From NCBI GenBank assembly GCA_036365515.1, contig CM070877.1:58706975-58770974 (forward strand): a stretch of 64,000 bases of DNA, in the 5' to 3' direction. Below are positions 10,519-22,455 of the stretch, in pieces. The first letter of the stretch is position 1. Every line of letters begins with the position of its first letter. Made by a program: the position numbers and the translations under genes. The notes below the pieces were generated by a model. That model was not told the origin of the DNA, did no database searches, and saw only the letters and a list, made by a program, of their open reading frames with translations. This stretch comes from Torymus aiolomorphi (Eukaryota; Arthropoda; Insecta; Hymenoptera; Torymidae).

Positions 10519-11460
10519 CTGTAGAATGAAATAGGATCACGTTAGAGATTACAAATAAATAGTTGAAAAACTTATTTTACTAGAAAAATAAAAAAAAAAT
10601 AAATCAATTTAATCGATACTAAATTCACTTTATATTGATAATCTAAAATTAATCAAATTTTGCTTAAATGTAGTAATGTAATGTGTAATCAAAACGCGTA
10701 GCCAAAATTTAATATGCCTCTACTATTTGACTGTCAGAATTATACGTCAAAGTATAGTCATATAATCTGTGGTTTCTTGGTAAAACGACTCAAGTCCATC
10801 TTTCATGTTTTTGAGAAATGGAGTTTTTAAAGTTTGGATTAAAGGGTTAGATACACTGATAAGGTAGAAAAAATCGGTTTTGCAATTTTTTTTTAAAGAC
10901 AGGTTTATATATTTCGTTAGCAATATTTCAACATTCAATAAATACATATTTGAAGATGTTAAATTAATTTTTATATGGAAAAATAGCGATAAACAGTCGA
11001 GTTAGAGCCCATCTGCCAGAGTTCTAAAAAACAAAGTGGTATTGCGGTGACTGAAGCTACTCATGAATCGATCATTTTAAATAAAAAATCAGCTGAGATT
11101 AATTAGATATCTGTCGCTTGTACTTCAACGAAGAATTTAGCCAATATTTTAAATTTCAACAAAATGGCAAAATTTTTGCTTTCCCAAAGAGGAAGCTTTG
11201 TAACGGTGAAGAAAATTTTTGAGACTATGGCTATGCATGTGTGCGTGCATGAGTGCGTGTGCGCGTGCTTGCGTGAGTGTGGGTGTGGGTGTGTCGGCAT
11301 GGGTGTGGGTGTGTGGGTGTGTGTTTATAGGAGTGATAACTTTTGAACTATTCGACCGATCTTCATCGCACACAGCTTATTTTCTTCATATCCGACGATA
11401 TTTTGAAGGACATAACCTATTTCTTGATTTTATTAATTTTCTTTTTTCATAACTGTTATG
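10519..11460. other. Presumed Asx intron, non-coding, with GT-rich tract
   Basis: No exon could be recognised. An imperfect TG/GTG-rich tract at 11233-11325 generates several spurious His/Thr-rich or Cys-rich open frames on both strands. Confidence 0.5.
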
Positions 11461-11970
11461 TGTAAGGGGTATCATTTTAGTTCCCGGCCACTCTGGATTA
11501 CGCACCCGGAGAGGTTGATTTTACGTGAAATAAGAAGTTGGAAGGCGAGTAGTATAGGTAAACTGTTGGTATTAATTCGTTACTTAAATGCGCGAGAGAG
11601 AGGTGTCCTAATCGTGTGTGTGTACGTGCGCTGCGCGGATGAATCATCATGCTCGTAACTCATAGCTTCCGCGTGGCTAGTAAAAAAACTCCCCGCAACA
11701 CCGGTTGCGTCGCCTTTTGTATCCTCGATGCAGTGTCTCCCACTTTCCTAATTAATCATAGATGGAGATCGGCTACACGTGGAGCTTCGCTCTTCTGGTG
11801 GTGCAGATTTTGCAGTTTTAGGCCGCTCGACCGATTTGAACGACTCTGATTTCCTTGTGCTACAGTCGAGGTGCAATGCCGAATGATCTCGACGCTTCGA
11901 ATGCTGAATCGCGTCTTTATTCGTATAACTGAACCCGCGTGTGGAATGCTTCCACACGTAACAATAACCA
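11461..11970 (+). repeat. LTR-like dispersed repeat, copy 1
   Basis: Starts TGTAAGGGGTATC and ends near CACACGTAACA. Most of it recurs at 18169-18679 plus 19487-19560, including CGATGCAGTGTCTCCCACTT, TCCTAATTAATCATAG and CGACGCTTCGAATGCTGAAT. Copy 2 has about 100 extra bases in the middle. The TG...CA ends and length of about 510 bases suggest a solo LTR, but I found no clear target duplication. Confidence 0.55.
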
Positions 11971-13080
11971 AAAACAATTTTGAAGTTTTTGTTTCTTCGA
12001 TTTTTTAATATGTTACAGCTTGTATTACTTAATATCACAAATTTTTACTGGAAGATCTTTAAATTACCTCCATTTTCTTCTTTTAATATTTAAATTATCT
12101 TTAGTCTGTCATTTGTTATTAATACAAATATGGTTATTTATTTATTTATACCAGTGTAACGTTGTGTTTGATTATACCCCTCAACTAAGTCTCCCTTACC
12201 AAGGGTTAACTCAGAACTAAACATCGCGACACTATTTCTTCGTTACTTCCGTCTCTAACGGAGCAACGCCATGGCTTGCGACTAGTATCTCGATGAGGGA
12301 GTAGCCACAACTCAGCAACAACCAACGTTGAATACCATATACTCCGACATACAACAATACCAACGCTGATGGACACAATATTTTTCTTATTCGGGTCGCC
12401 GAGAAAATAGACACGCACACAGGGAATTACACACTCGCTAATAATAACCAACACGTAGGAGGTAAAATGGAGTTTATTGAAACTTCAAATCAAGATGGCG
12501 GCACCCGCCATTACGCGTCGTGAGAGCGCCTCTTTGGACTGCGTGGCTCTCGCTGGTCTCTTCTCGCCAACTCCACTGCTGAACCTCTTAAAACAAAATA
12601 AGAACTTGGTCCCGAATGACCGAGCGAACTGCCCCCAGCTCGCATCCTGAACAATCCTGGATCACGGGCGGGAAAAATGACACACTCTAGCAGCTCCCTG
12701 GTAACCTGAAACTCGTCCCGGCAATTCACACTTGACTCACGACCGCGCTTTCTGGTGACCGTGGAACTCGACCCCGTAATTCACAGTTCGACCCCCGACG
12801 CAACAACCGACACAATCCAAAACCTCGACCCCAACTCCTCACTCTACCCACGACGAAACTCTCAGCACACCACAGCTCGACTCGTACAACTCCTCTGCTC
12901 CAACCTGGAACAACCTATACTTACGCGCCTCAACTCCTTCGTGATCGGCAGCCACTTCCTTTATAACCGCTGCACTTTACCTCGATTAAAGTTCCTAACG
13001 ATCACCCCAAGCTCCTAAATTATTGAAAAAACAATTAATATTAATTAAGGAGGAAAAAATTTTTTTTAGCAGACCTATGC
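11971..13080. other. Non-coding; GC-richer block possibly an LTR fragment
   Basis: 12200-13020 is more GC-rich than its surroundings and rich in CTCGACCCC-type words, unlike the AT-rich flanks. It may be a fragment of an LTR or leader of an unidentified element. No second copy is visible in the window and no coding frame is convincing. Confidence 0.3.
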
Positions 13081-13081
13081 C

Positions 13082-13084
<3 letters not shown>

Positions 13085-13146
<62 letters not shown>
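13085..13146 (+). repeat. (TG)n microsatellite
   Basis: About 31 uninterrupted TG units. A second alternating CA/CGCA tract lies at 13243-13302. The overlapping open frames made of Cys-Val or Thr-His are artefacts. Confidence 0.95.
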
Positions 13147-13147
<1 letters not shown>

Positions 13148-14039
13148 TTAGCATGCGTATATATAGTTTCTCATAAGACCAAATTAAAACTATTTTTTTT
13201 ACATAAAAGCAAGTGGATTTTTGAACGTTATTTGATATACATACAACACACACATACACACACACACGCACACACGCATGCATGCACGCACACACACATA
13301 CATATATGAAACGCATATTTATATAGCATTCTAGACCAACATAAAACTATTTTTCAGATTTTACGCGTTCTCTCGGCCCGACAATGATAGTGTGTGTTTG
13401 TGTGTATGTCTTGCTAATCATCCTCGACGCTGGCCATAACAACAGGACAGCGCTCACGAAACAAGTGTTCGCGTTCTGCTAGCGTCGAGCAAGCAGTTAC
13501 ATGTGACTCTGTCACACCAGTTAGAGGTACAGAGTACATACACTCCAAAAACCCTGCAGAAATAAACGCAGTTATCTGTACGCAGGTCTAGCAAAAGAGA
13601 AAAGTAAAAAAAAAAATAGAACTTAAAACTAGACTTTAAGTCTAGTTAATATAAAACATTTTCATTTATAAGAAAAACTGTTTTTTGCAGAACAATAATT
13701 TATAATTCTTATCAGAATAATAATTTTTCATTGAAAGATTTATCTGTTAGATTTTATCGAATTTTTATGAATTCTTTTGAGAGACTTTGTCTACATTTAA
13801 TACTTTTAATTCATTTGGCATAGTGTTAAAAGTTATAATGGCTTTTGTATGGCTATTTTTATCACTAATTCGTAACTTATTTTTGGGTATGATTAGGTTT
13901 CTATTGCTCGTAACACTAGATGATGTGAGGTATATTGCAATTTGAGATCAGAGTAATGAAATCTTAGAAATTCGAAAGTAAACAGCTGTTCTAAATTTAA
14001 GGAACTATTCTGTATGATGAAATTAGTTTTATTAATGAT

Positions 14040-15260
14040 TTTTAGATTTTTTTTTGTAAGTTATGTACTGAACCTTGATTATTATTATCCGCTCCTCCCC
14101 AAGCTAGTATTCCATAACTTAGTATACTATGGAAAAGAGCATAATTTTATAAAAAACATATAGTAGATATTTTGTTTTATTTACAATATTATGTATTATA
14201 TGTGTTTGTCCCACTTTAAGTTATAATCGAAGACTATTCCAAAATATTTGTAATTTTCAACTCTCATTATATTTCTATCTTAAATCTTTAAATTTATTTG
14301 AGTTGGAACACTATCTGTATAGTTACCATACGTTATAAAAACAATCTTATCCACATTCAACGATAACTTATTCATCGCTAACCACTTATATATTATTAGT
14401 AAAAACTTATTCATATTTTCTTGAGCTTTGCTCTTATTATTACCGGTGGCTATTATTGCAGTATCATCTCCATATGACAGTACTGCTTCCAGGGGAATTT
14501 TCTTCAAGATATCATTAATATACAGTATAAAACACAGAGGTCCAAGGATCGTGCCTTAAGGAACACCTGTATTTATTAATGAGTTATCACTTTAATTACC
14601 ATCTATTTTAACTGCTTGATATCTGTTATTCAGATAACTTGAAAGTAAATTCAGTGCCTACCCCCTAATTCCAATACAATAAAGTTTATCGAGTAAGATT
14701 TTATGATCTACTGTATCAAAAGCCTTTGCTAAGTCCAGAAAAGCTACAATTGTTGGTTTACTATTATCCAAATTACGGTACAATATATTCGTTCTATTCA
14801 ATTCCTTCTTTGTACCTATTTTCTTCATAAAACTAAATTGATGTTCGGATATTATATTATTCTTTTTAACAAAATCAAAGATTCTGTTATAAATAACCCT
14901 CTCAAAAATGTTTGCAACATTGGATATTTGTAAAATAGCTCTATAATTAGAAACATTATGTTTTCCCCTGATTTATGTATCAATACAATTTCCGCCTTTT
15001 TTAGTTCATCGGGCCATATGGCTTTTTCAATATATGAATTAAAAATATGTGTTAGAGGTTCAGCAATATGGCTATTGATTACTTTCGAAGTTTTATCATT
15101 AATTTTGTCAAGACCACCATTTTTTAATTTTAATACATTGATTATACTTATTACTTCGCTAGCACTTGCTGGCTTAAGAAACATGGAATTTTCATTCGTA
15201 TCAGATAGGCTAAGCTCTGCATTTGTAGGTTTAACAATATTTTCACTCAATTTTTTTACC
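14040..15260 (-). pseudogene. CR1-like non-LTR reverse transcriptase, decayed copy 1
   Basis: Minus-strand fragments give fingers with PASASEVISIINVLKLKNGG and HIFNSYIEKAIWPDELKKAE (14958-15250), then the palm. The GVPQG motif reads GVP-stop-GTILGPL at about 14548-14565, a Gln codon changed to TAA. The catalytic box reads YGDD instead of YADD at about 14465. The thumb follows to 14280, and weaker similarity to copy 2 continues to about 14040. Copy 2 at 60.5-61.3 kb carries the same domain order and the same SLNVDK/SLNTSK and VFITYGN/VFMTLGN words. This copy cannot be active. Confidence 0.8.
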
Positions 15261-15689
15261 TATTTCACAAAAATACTTATTCATATTTTTAGCTATTTCA
15301 ACTTTGTCTGTAATCTTGTTATTATCAAATTTTATATAACTTACACTATTATAATTTGTTTTTTTTTCCTATTTTTATATTGATAATTTCCCATAATTTT
15401 TTGTGGTTACTTGCATTATTTTGAATTAGATTTTTGTCATATTTCATTTTAGCATTTGTGATTACTTTATCTAAAATTTTTACATAGGATTTGTATTATA
15501 ATTTGAGTTAATCATTATTTAGATCCATTTGCCATAAATTATACAAAAATTCTTTTGTTTCACACGATTTTATTATAGCATCTGCAATCTAATTTTTCCT
15601 TCATCTCTGTTTATTCTTTTTTTTTGTTTTTGCTAGTTCTATGCATTGTGTGATTTCGATCACAAAATATCTGTAGCTACATTAGGATC

Positions 15690-16511
15690 ATGTATCTACA
15701 TGTTTCCCTCCAGTTTCTTCTCTTAGCACTGTATGTTAATTTTTTATAGTTTACAATTACTGTTGGTTTCTTATTTTCAGTTTTCACCGTGTTTATAGCA
15801 ATGAAAATAGGGTACTGGTCTGTTAAAGAAAGTTTAAGTTTGTATGTAACTGTATTAAGGCTATTTGTATTTATGAATATATCGTCGATACACGATCCTT
15901 TACATATACTAGTAGGTGGATTGTAATACCAACAAAACCAGGTATATATCCTTTCTCAAAAAAATTCCATAGGAATTCTTGACTCAGATTATCACATTCT
16001 CATAAATCTATATTAATATTATTACGAAATGATTTTTGATATTTCTCTTTTTGATTACGTATTTATTCAGATCTAGAATAAACTCAGTGTTATACCATGA
16101 CAGCTATAAATTGCTGGAATTTCTATATTACTATTATCATTAAGTTTAATACACGATTTTAATCCTACCAGATTGAACAACCTCAGTTGTCTGGACTAGA
16201 TTATTATTAACAAAATCAATAACTCCATCAGTTTTGTTTATCCTACTATCATTATAGTAAGTTTTGTATTCGTAGTTTCTCCCTTTTAATTCATATAAAT
16301 TATAATTGACTTGCTCAAATGTTTCAGTACATATAACAATAGATGGCTTGATAATTAGGATTTCGAATAATATTTTAACTTTATCAACATTTTTATTCAT
16401 ACTTCTAACATTTACATTCATGATTATATCGTTTTCATTATTTATAGCATTGTTAAAAATATCAATATTACCGCGTGTTTTCTCTTCCTGTATAGAATTT
16501 TCTTCTATCAT
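15690..16511 (-). pseudogene. CR1-like element endonuclease domain, decayed
   Basis: The clearest part is 16146-16511: NVNVRSMNKNVDKVKILFE followed by KPSIVICTETF, the Asn and Glu motifs that open an apurinic-type endonuclease. Similarity fades below about 16140 because of frameshifts. This domain lies between ORF1 and the reverse transcriptase, as expected on the minus strand. Confidence 0.65.
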
Positions 16512-16854
16512 ATCGAACTTTGTTGTGTAGTAGTTGTTGTTAAAGTTCCTTTTGTTGTTGTAGCAATTGTTGTTGAGGTTTCTGTTTCTATTGCTCTTGT
16601 TGTTGCTGGTTTGTTGAAGGCTTTTGTAATACTTGATCTCTCATTACATATTGCCTGTTTGTTGCCATCTGCGGATGGTAATCTGCATTCAGCGATGGTA
16701 AAAAAGGTCGCACTGGGTAATCGGTAAAGTCTATGTATTTCGTTATTTTTTTCAGGTACTACATAGGTTAGAGTCATTAACAAAATGATTTGTGCTCAAA
16801 TTTGTATTGTATTTTTATTGCTATATTTACAACTTAGGCACTCTTTGATATTAT

Positions 16855-17157
16855 TTACACACTCACTGGTTTTGTGCATTTCAGAGCATTTAAGGCACAT
16901 TTGTACATTTTTTTTATTGTACCCATATCTACCACAATACCATATCTACCACAGTTACTACAGGGTCTGACGTTTATCAAATCGTAGGTTTTACAATTTT
17001 GATAGTCTACCAAAATTTTTCTCTTGTTTCCCTTGATATATTTATATATTTCGGTAGAAACTTCCATTAGAACCGTATTCTTATTAAAATTGTTTGTGTA
17101 CATGTGTAAGACCTGGCCTTTGCTTGTAAAAGTGCTGAAATTTCTTGAGTTTATCAT
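16855..17157 (-). pseudogene. CR1-like element ORF1, C-terminal part with Cys cluster
   Basis: Encodes VLMEVSTEIYKYIKG and then CSNCGRYGI with further Cys residues. The arrangement recalls the RNA-binding and zinc-knuckle half of ORF1 in non-LTR elements. Frame and stops break the link to the N-terminal half at 17440-17961. Assignment rests mainly on position. Confidence 0.5.
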
Positions 17158-17439
17158 TTTCTATATCAGCCATTTCCATATTAGTGTAGTTATCTATTCC
17201 AACAATTTTTATTTAAGGTCTATTCAGCTCCCCTTTTATGACAATACATACCCCTTCCAACTTTTCTTTTAATACAGTTTCTGTTAGCTTTACACCATCA
17301 TTATTTCAACAGCTACTTATTAATTTTTCTCTTTTATTTAAATAGATGTTCTTAGCTTGTATTTTCTTTTCATTGGTCAAACATTCAATTATACTTTTCT
17401 TAATGTCAATATTGCTGTTACTTTTGTTGCTGATATTGA

Positions 17440-17961
17440 TTATTTCACTGTTATGTTAGACACTTTTTTTTGTTGTTGCCTTCGAAAACTTGTAATATCT
17501 ACATACGTAAACTTCTTGATTTCACTTTCTTTTTGATTGCTTTGTAGTTTTTCTTTTAATAAATCAATTTTTTCCTTTAATTCACTAGCTAGTTGTTTCA
17601 ATAACGAGTTTTCAGTTTTAATCAGCTCAAATTCCCTTTCATTTTCAAAAATTGTTGTATCATGTAATTCTTGGTTATTTCTATTTGAGATTTCTGCCAA
17701 TAATTCATTTCTTAATTCTTCAGACTTTTTCAGTTCTATCTGAGCGATCAATAGTCTCGCTGAACTACTTAAACATTCATCTTCAATTTTGGAGGTTAGG
17801 TTTAGCTGGCTATGCTCTAGACATATTATTAGGTTATTGCTTATGAATTTGTCGTTGTTGCACTTTTGTATCACACACCTATAATGATATGCTTCATCAC
17901 ATATAACACAAACCACCGTTGACGTTATTTTCTTTTTGCAACAAACAAAATAGATATCCAT
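17440..17961 (-). pseudogene. CR1-like element ORF1, N-terminal zinc finger plus coiled coil
   Basis: The 173-residue frame starts MDIYFVCCKKK and spaces Cys and His as C..C-x-C-x2-C-x4-H-x2-C, then ICLEH. This looks like a PHD/RING-type finger, a feature of ORF1 proteins in CR1/L2-type elements. Residues about 65-150 are charged with heptad leucines (SLLKQLASELKEKIDLLKEK), a likely coiled coil for trimerisation. It would bind element RNA. The frame is intact but the downstream half is broken. Confidence 0.6.
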
Positions 17962-18168
17962 CTCAAAACTACGTGTCGAATATTGTTAATTTTATATGAG
18001 TTTATGTTTTCATAATTTATTTAATTATCACTTATGATAAAATGTTTATAATTATTGAAAATGTTAAGAGCAACTTTAGACCACACTTGTATGAACAGCG
18101 CCACCTGTCGGTTTATACTTCTTTGATTTATTTCTAAAAAAATATTTTATTTATTCTTACGCGTGAAG

Positions 18169-18679
18169 GGTATCTTTTAATTCCCAGCCCCTCTGGGTTA
18201 CGCACCTGGAAAGGTTGATTTTACGTGAAATAAGAATCGGTAGGCGAGAAGTATAGGTAAATTGTTGATATTTATTCAATACTCAAATGCGCGCGAGAGA
18301 GAGAGAGGTGTTCTAACGTGTATGAGTGTACGTACGCGGCGCATATGAATCGTCGTGATCGTGGCTTCGTAGCTTCCTCGTGGATTGATGGCTGGAGACA
18401 CCCCTGTCGTCCTATCTCGTTCTGGAGTCGTCGTGTCATCTAGGCCTCTCTCATAGGTTCCCCGTGGCTATCAATCCTCCCGAATCCATCCGCGACGCCG
18501 GTTACGTCGCTTTTTATAACCTCGATGCAGTGTCTCCCACTTTCCTAATTAATCATAGGTGGGGATCGGCTACACGTGGAACTTCGTTCTTCTGCTGATG
18601 CCGATTTCGCAGTTTACGGCCGCTCGACCGATTTGATCGATTCTGGTTTCCTCGCGCCACAGTCGCGGCGCAGTGCCAG
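18169..18679 (+). repeat. LTR-like dispersed repeat, copy 2 (left part)
   Basis: Left part of the repeat described at 11461. It starts TGAAGGGTATC and carries an extra block of about 100 bases (18385-18485). It is broken by the insertion at 18680-19478 and resumes at 19487 with GATGTTCTAGACGCTTCGAA. Confidence 0.6.
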
Positions 18680-19478
18680 CTCCTAGAAGTTGGCTTCCCA
18701 TATAAAAAATCATCAAATATTATTATATGATTCGATTGCGTGTAAAAAATGATTAATAAAAATGCCAAGTAGACGTTTGCGCATGTTTTAATTTTTTAGA
18801 TAATAAATAAAAATGCTCGGGAACTAGAAAAATTACAAGTTACAATTTTTTCATAGAAAAATTGATAATGCGGCAATTGTTTCAATGGTAACCGATAGTT
18901 TTCAACACGCGTAAACAGATCCGTAATTTATATTGTTATCATAGGCCAATTATTTATGCTATAAAAAGAGTTTCAATTTCTCAGTCACGGACTGACTCGT
19001 GCTCATGTATTTGATCATGCGCATGCGCGTAAATCGAGTGTTAGAAACTGAAGTACTTGACTAAAGAAATAATATTCCTCTTGTTACTGACTCTTTAATA
19101 ATGTCCACGCAGAGAGAGATATTATTTCTTTAGTCATGCTGTCCAGACTCTGATGAAAGAGACTATATCTCTTTAAAAGTACCGATTTTGATAATTATAT
19201 AAATATTAGGTCTATTGCAAAACTAATTACGGGTGCTGTTTGCGCGTTTTGAAAACTATCGATTACCATTGAAACAACTGTCGCATTATCAATTTTTCTA
19301 TGCAAAAATTAAAACTTGTAATTTTTCTAGCACCCGGGCGTTTTCTTTTATTATCTAAAAAGCTAAAACACGCGTAATCGTCTAAATTGAATTTTTGAAA
19401 TCATTTTTTACGCGCAATCGAATCATGTATTAATATATGATGATTTTTTAGATGGGGAGCCAACTTCTAGGAACTCGT
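18680..19478. mobile_element. hAT-type MITE with long inverted repeats, 799 bp
   Basis: The ends are reverse complements over about 230 bases: CCTAGAAGTTGGCTTCCCAT on the left, ATGGGGAGCCAACTTCTAGG on the right, then continuing through GATTCGATTGCG words. The flanks repeat AGTGCCAG exactly (18672-18679 and 19479-19486). An 8-bp duplication is the hAT signature. The uninterrupted copy of the host repeat at 11461 confirms this DNA is an insertion. It has no coding capacity. The extreme ends differ by a few bases. Confidence 0.82.
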
Positions 19479-19486
19479 AGTGCCAG

Positions 19487-19560
19487 ATGTTCTAGACGCT
19501 TCGAATGCTGAATCGCGTCTTTATTTGTATTTGTATTTGTATGACCGAACTCGCGCTTAC
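19487..19560 (+). repeat. LTR-like dispersed repeat, copy 2 (right part)
   Basis: Continues the repeat after the hAT-type insertion. Contains a small TTTGTA triplication just before its end. Confidence 0.55.
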
Positions 19561-20284
19561 ATTACATCATATAACGATACATATAGACAAACTCAACTCA
19601 TTACTCTATAGAATTTTGCTTACCGACACAAGTCCCTCGCCATAACACAGGCATCTTGAAACGGTACTTGACGCGCCATCTAGGCAGTAGAATATGTACC
19701 TCATTAGAAGTATCTAGATGAGCGCACAAGTCTTGTTGGTCGCCGCGGGAGATTTAAAATTTAAACCCTTTTTGTTCATTAATCAACATGTCACGCATGC
19801 ATAATTAACCAAAGATAATTAAGTAATGAACATACAAATTATGCTTGCCAACCATACTAACCAGGGATTAATATGATTAAAATCACTTGTAATAAAATTT
19901 AAATTTCGCGCCATAAACAGGGACCATAAAAAGGGGGCACATGGAGCATGTAACCAGATAGTTACATGTCGGTCCACGTGTTGGCTATGCAATCAGACAA
20001 AGAAAACATGATGGAGTAAACATGAGTACAAGAGAGATAGATGATATTAATTATTATATTTATTTGCTTTATATCCATGAATATAGCACTCACAGATTTC
20101 AACAATAGCATTTCTGATATCAAATTAAATACCGCGCACCCGATCTTTTATGAATCTAGGTGATCGGCCACGCATATATAAATTACATACGAAACTGATA
20201 TGAAGTAATAAATTATCTAAAAATCGTGAAAATTCGATATTTGAGGGCCAATCCGTGGAATATGGAGTAAAATAAAAAAAATCC
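19561..20284. other. Non-coding stretch beside the hammerhead core
   Basis: No protein-coding gene is supported. On the minus strand this is the sequence immediately downstream of the ribozyme at 20285-20345, so it may belong to the same element. Confidence 0.35.
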
Positions 20285-20345
20285 ATATAAATTACATTCA
20301 GCAATGTTTCGCCAGCAAGGTTCGCTGGCCTCATCAGGCAGTAAA
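20285..20345 (-). ncRNA. Hammerhead ribozyme core
   Basis: On the minus strand the order is CTGATGAG (20337-20330), a perfect 6-bp helix GCCAGC/GCTGGC with a 7-base loop (stem II), GAAAC (20310-20306), a short helix of CATT/AATG type (stem III), then GTA (20295-20293). This is the hammerhead core: CUGAUGA, stem II, GAAA, stem III, NUH cleavage triplet. Cleavage would be predicted after the A at 20293. The very short stem III and this core are typical of hammerheads in Penelope-like retroelements. Stem I is weak: I find no good pairing between the flanks, so activity is uncertain. The nearby 69-residue open frame is an artefact. Confidence 0.72.
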
Positions 20346-22433
20346 CTTAATTATTAATTATATAACATAATGATATTCGGAAGTGGAAGGAAAAACGACT
20401 TCCACTGCCACCGTCAATGTTTTAAACTGCGAAAATCAAATAAACAAATAATAAATTATCTACTAACATTTATTTCAGATAAATAGACAACGAGCATGAT
20501 GTGTGATAGTCAAACGTATATAAACTAATATCTCGGTTGCACGTAATTTATTTATTGTCAAAATATGAAATGAATGTATAGTGGAGAGACAAGCAGAGGG
20601 GAAAGGGGGAGATCAACCCACGAATCGAGGCCAGTTGGAGAGGATGCCGCTACGGAGAAGTGTGCAACCACTATCCAGTATATATCAAGAAAGGTGTATT
20701 GCACACCTTGGCAACAGGTGGATTTGGGGAGGGGGGGGGGGTCATAAATAGGGCCGTAGGCGGCAAGAGCGCTCGCTCTGAATCCAGAAACGACTCATTT
20801 CCAGCACTCAGACGACCAGCAGAGCCGGTAGCAGTTACTGAACGAGTAGCAACGTATTGTAAGGTAAAGGACTAGGTCTGCGATTACTTCCTTTGAGGCG
20901 TAGCTCCCTCCTGGACCCAGTGAATTGATCGCAAGATCAACCACGTACACGGGTGTCAGGTCGTCTCTACGGCTCGACGACTACCATACGCGCACTGAAC
21001 GAGAACCTTTAGAGGACATCCGTGCCGCGCGACTGATATAAATACATTTCTTTATCTCTTTTATGCGCGTAGATATTTTCCTTGTAGAATTTTTTTTTTT
21101 TTGGTGTTTTTTTTTCTTACGAATTCTATTATGTTTCTTTACATATGTTTTCTTTTGCGAGATATTGTTTGATAAGTAGTTACTAGTATTTCTTTTTGCA
21201 TGTATACATTTTTTTTTTACAAGTATTTTGGTCGACGAGATTTTTTTCCTTTTTTTTCATTATTGTTCTATTATTATATCTCATTTTTTCAGCGTTAATA
21301 TGATGAACATTGTGTTTTTATCATTATTGTGATTTTATTTTGCGATTTTTTTTGCTCGCATTGCGATTTTCATATGCTTTGTATATTATTATAAATTTTC
21401 TCGTTATCATACCCAAATAAGGGTATTTAATAAACATAAAATTTATATGATTAAATTCTTATTAATATTCTTTTATTTATACCTGGACGTTTTCCACCTC
21501 CATTCCTATTTCCTTACATTATCACATTTAATTGTAAGTTTTGGTTATTATATAATCTAGAATTCATAAATTTAGATAAAGATTTGCTGTTGGTTGTTCA
21601 TTAATAAATTGCATTGTTATTAATAAACTAACGATTTATATTAATTATATTAAATTTCTCACTTGATGAATATGATTAAAATTTGCTCTTTCACTGCTTT
21701 TTTACTCTCAAGAATAATTATAAATTTCTGACCATTTTATAATTTCCGCGACGGACGACAATGACCACAACGAGCAACGCTGACCTTTCAGTCACTGTCA
21801 CAATTGCACACAGGTGGTTTCCTGCTCAGGAATCCCTCAACTATCCTACGAACCATTACACATTATCAACTAAAATTTTAACCACTTATTACACTTACGT
21901 AAGAACATTTAGCTAAAAATTCAAGAGTTTATCTTCACTTGTTTTCTAAAAAGAAATTTTTTAGAAAAAAAGTGCGTTTTCGGTTCTACTATGATATTTT
22001 TTTCAAACCGCTATTTTTTTGAAAATTAAAATATTGGTTAAATTCTTCGTTCAAGTACAAGTGAAAGTATTTGTCTAACAAATCTCGATCACTAGAAGTT
22101 GTCACATAACTTCTTCTCTACCTAAGTTAGATGACGTCACCACCATCAGGATGGGTAATGACCTTGTTGTCAATACATCGCCTCCGATTAAAAAGGGACT
22201 AACTCAAAAGCCGGTTGGAAAAGTAGCTAACTCAGAACCAGGGCAAGAAAGGTGCTAAATCGGTAGAATTTTTTTTTTTGTCGAAATTTAAGTTGGTAGC
22301 ACTGGCTGTATTTTCAATTCTTCATTTGAAATTGAAACATTGGACAATAGTATATTACGATACGTGTGACTTAAGTGGCCCATTATTGCACGGCGTGAGG
22401 TTAGACGAGCCCTTTTGATGTTCGACCGTGAAA
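20346..22433. other. Non-coding stretch
   Basis: No gene is supportable. It includes a G12 run at 20735-20746, a strongly T-rich block at 21060-21400 and AT-rich sequence to 22100. The open frame at 20660-20875 is not recognisable. Confidence 0.4.
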
Positions 22434-22455
22434 CTCTGGTCTTACAAGACCAGAG
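22434..22455. repeat. Perfect hairpin at the truncated end of the gypsy element
   Basis: CTCTGGTCTT, two bases, then AAGACCAGAG form a 10-bp perfect inverted repeat. It lies exactly where gypsy RNase H similarity ends. Confidence 0.7.

Noticed and set aside
11103..11452. His/Thr-rich and Cys/Val-rich frames near 11.2 kb
   Set aside because: Translations of a GT-rich tract in two strands and several frames; no conservation of a single frame.
12200..13020. A host gene in the GC-richer block
   Set aside because: Open frames are short on both strands with no conserved motif and no splice structure I could support.
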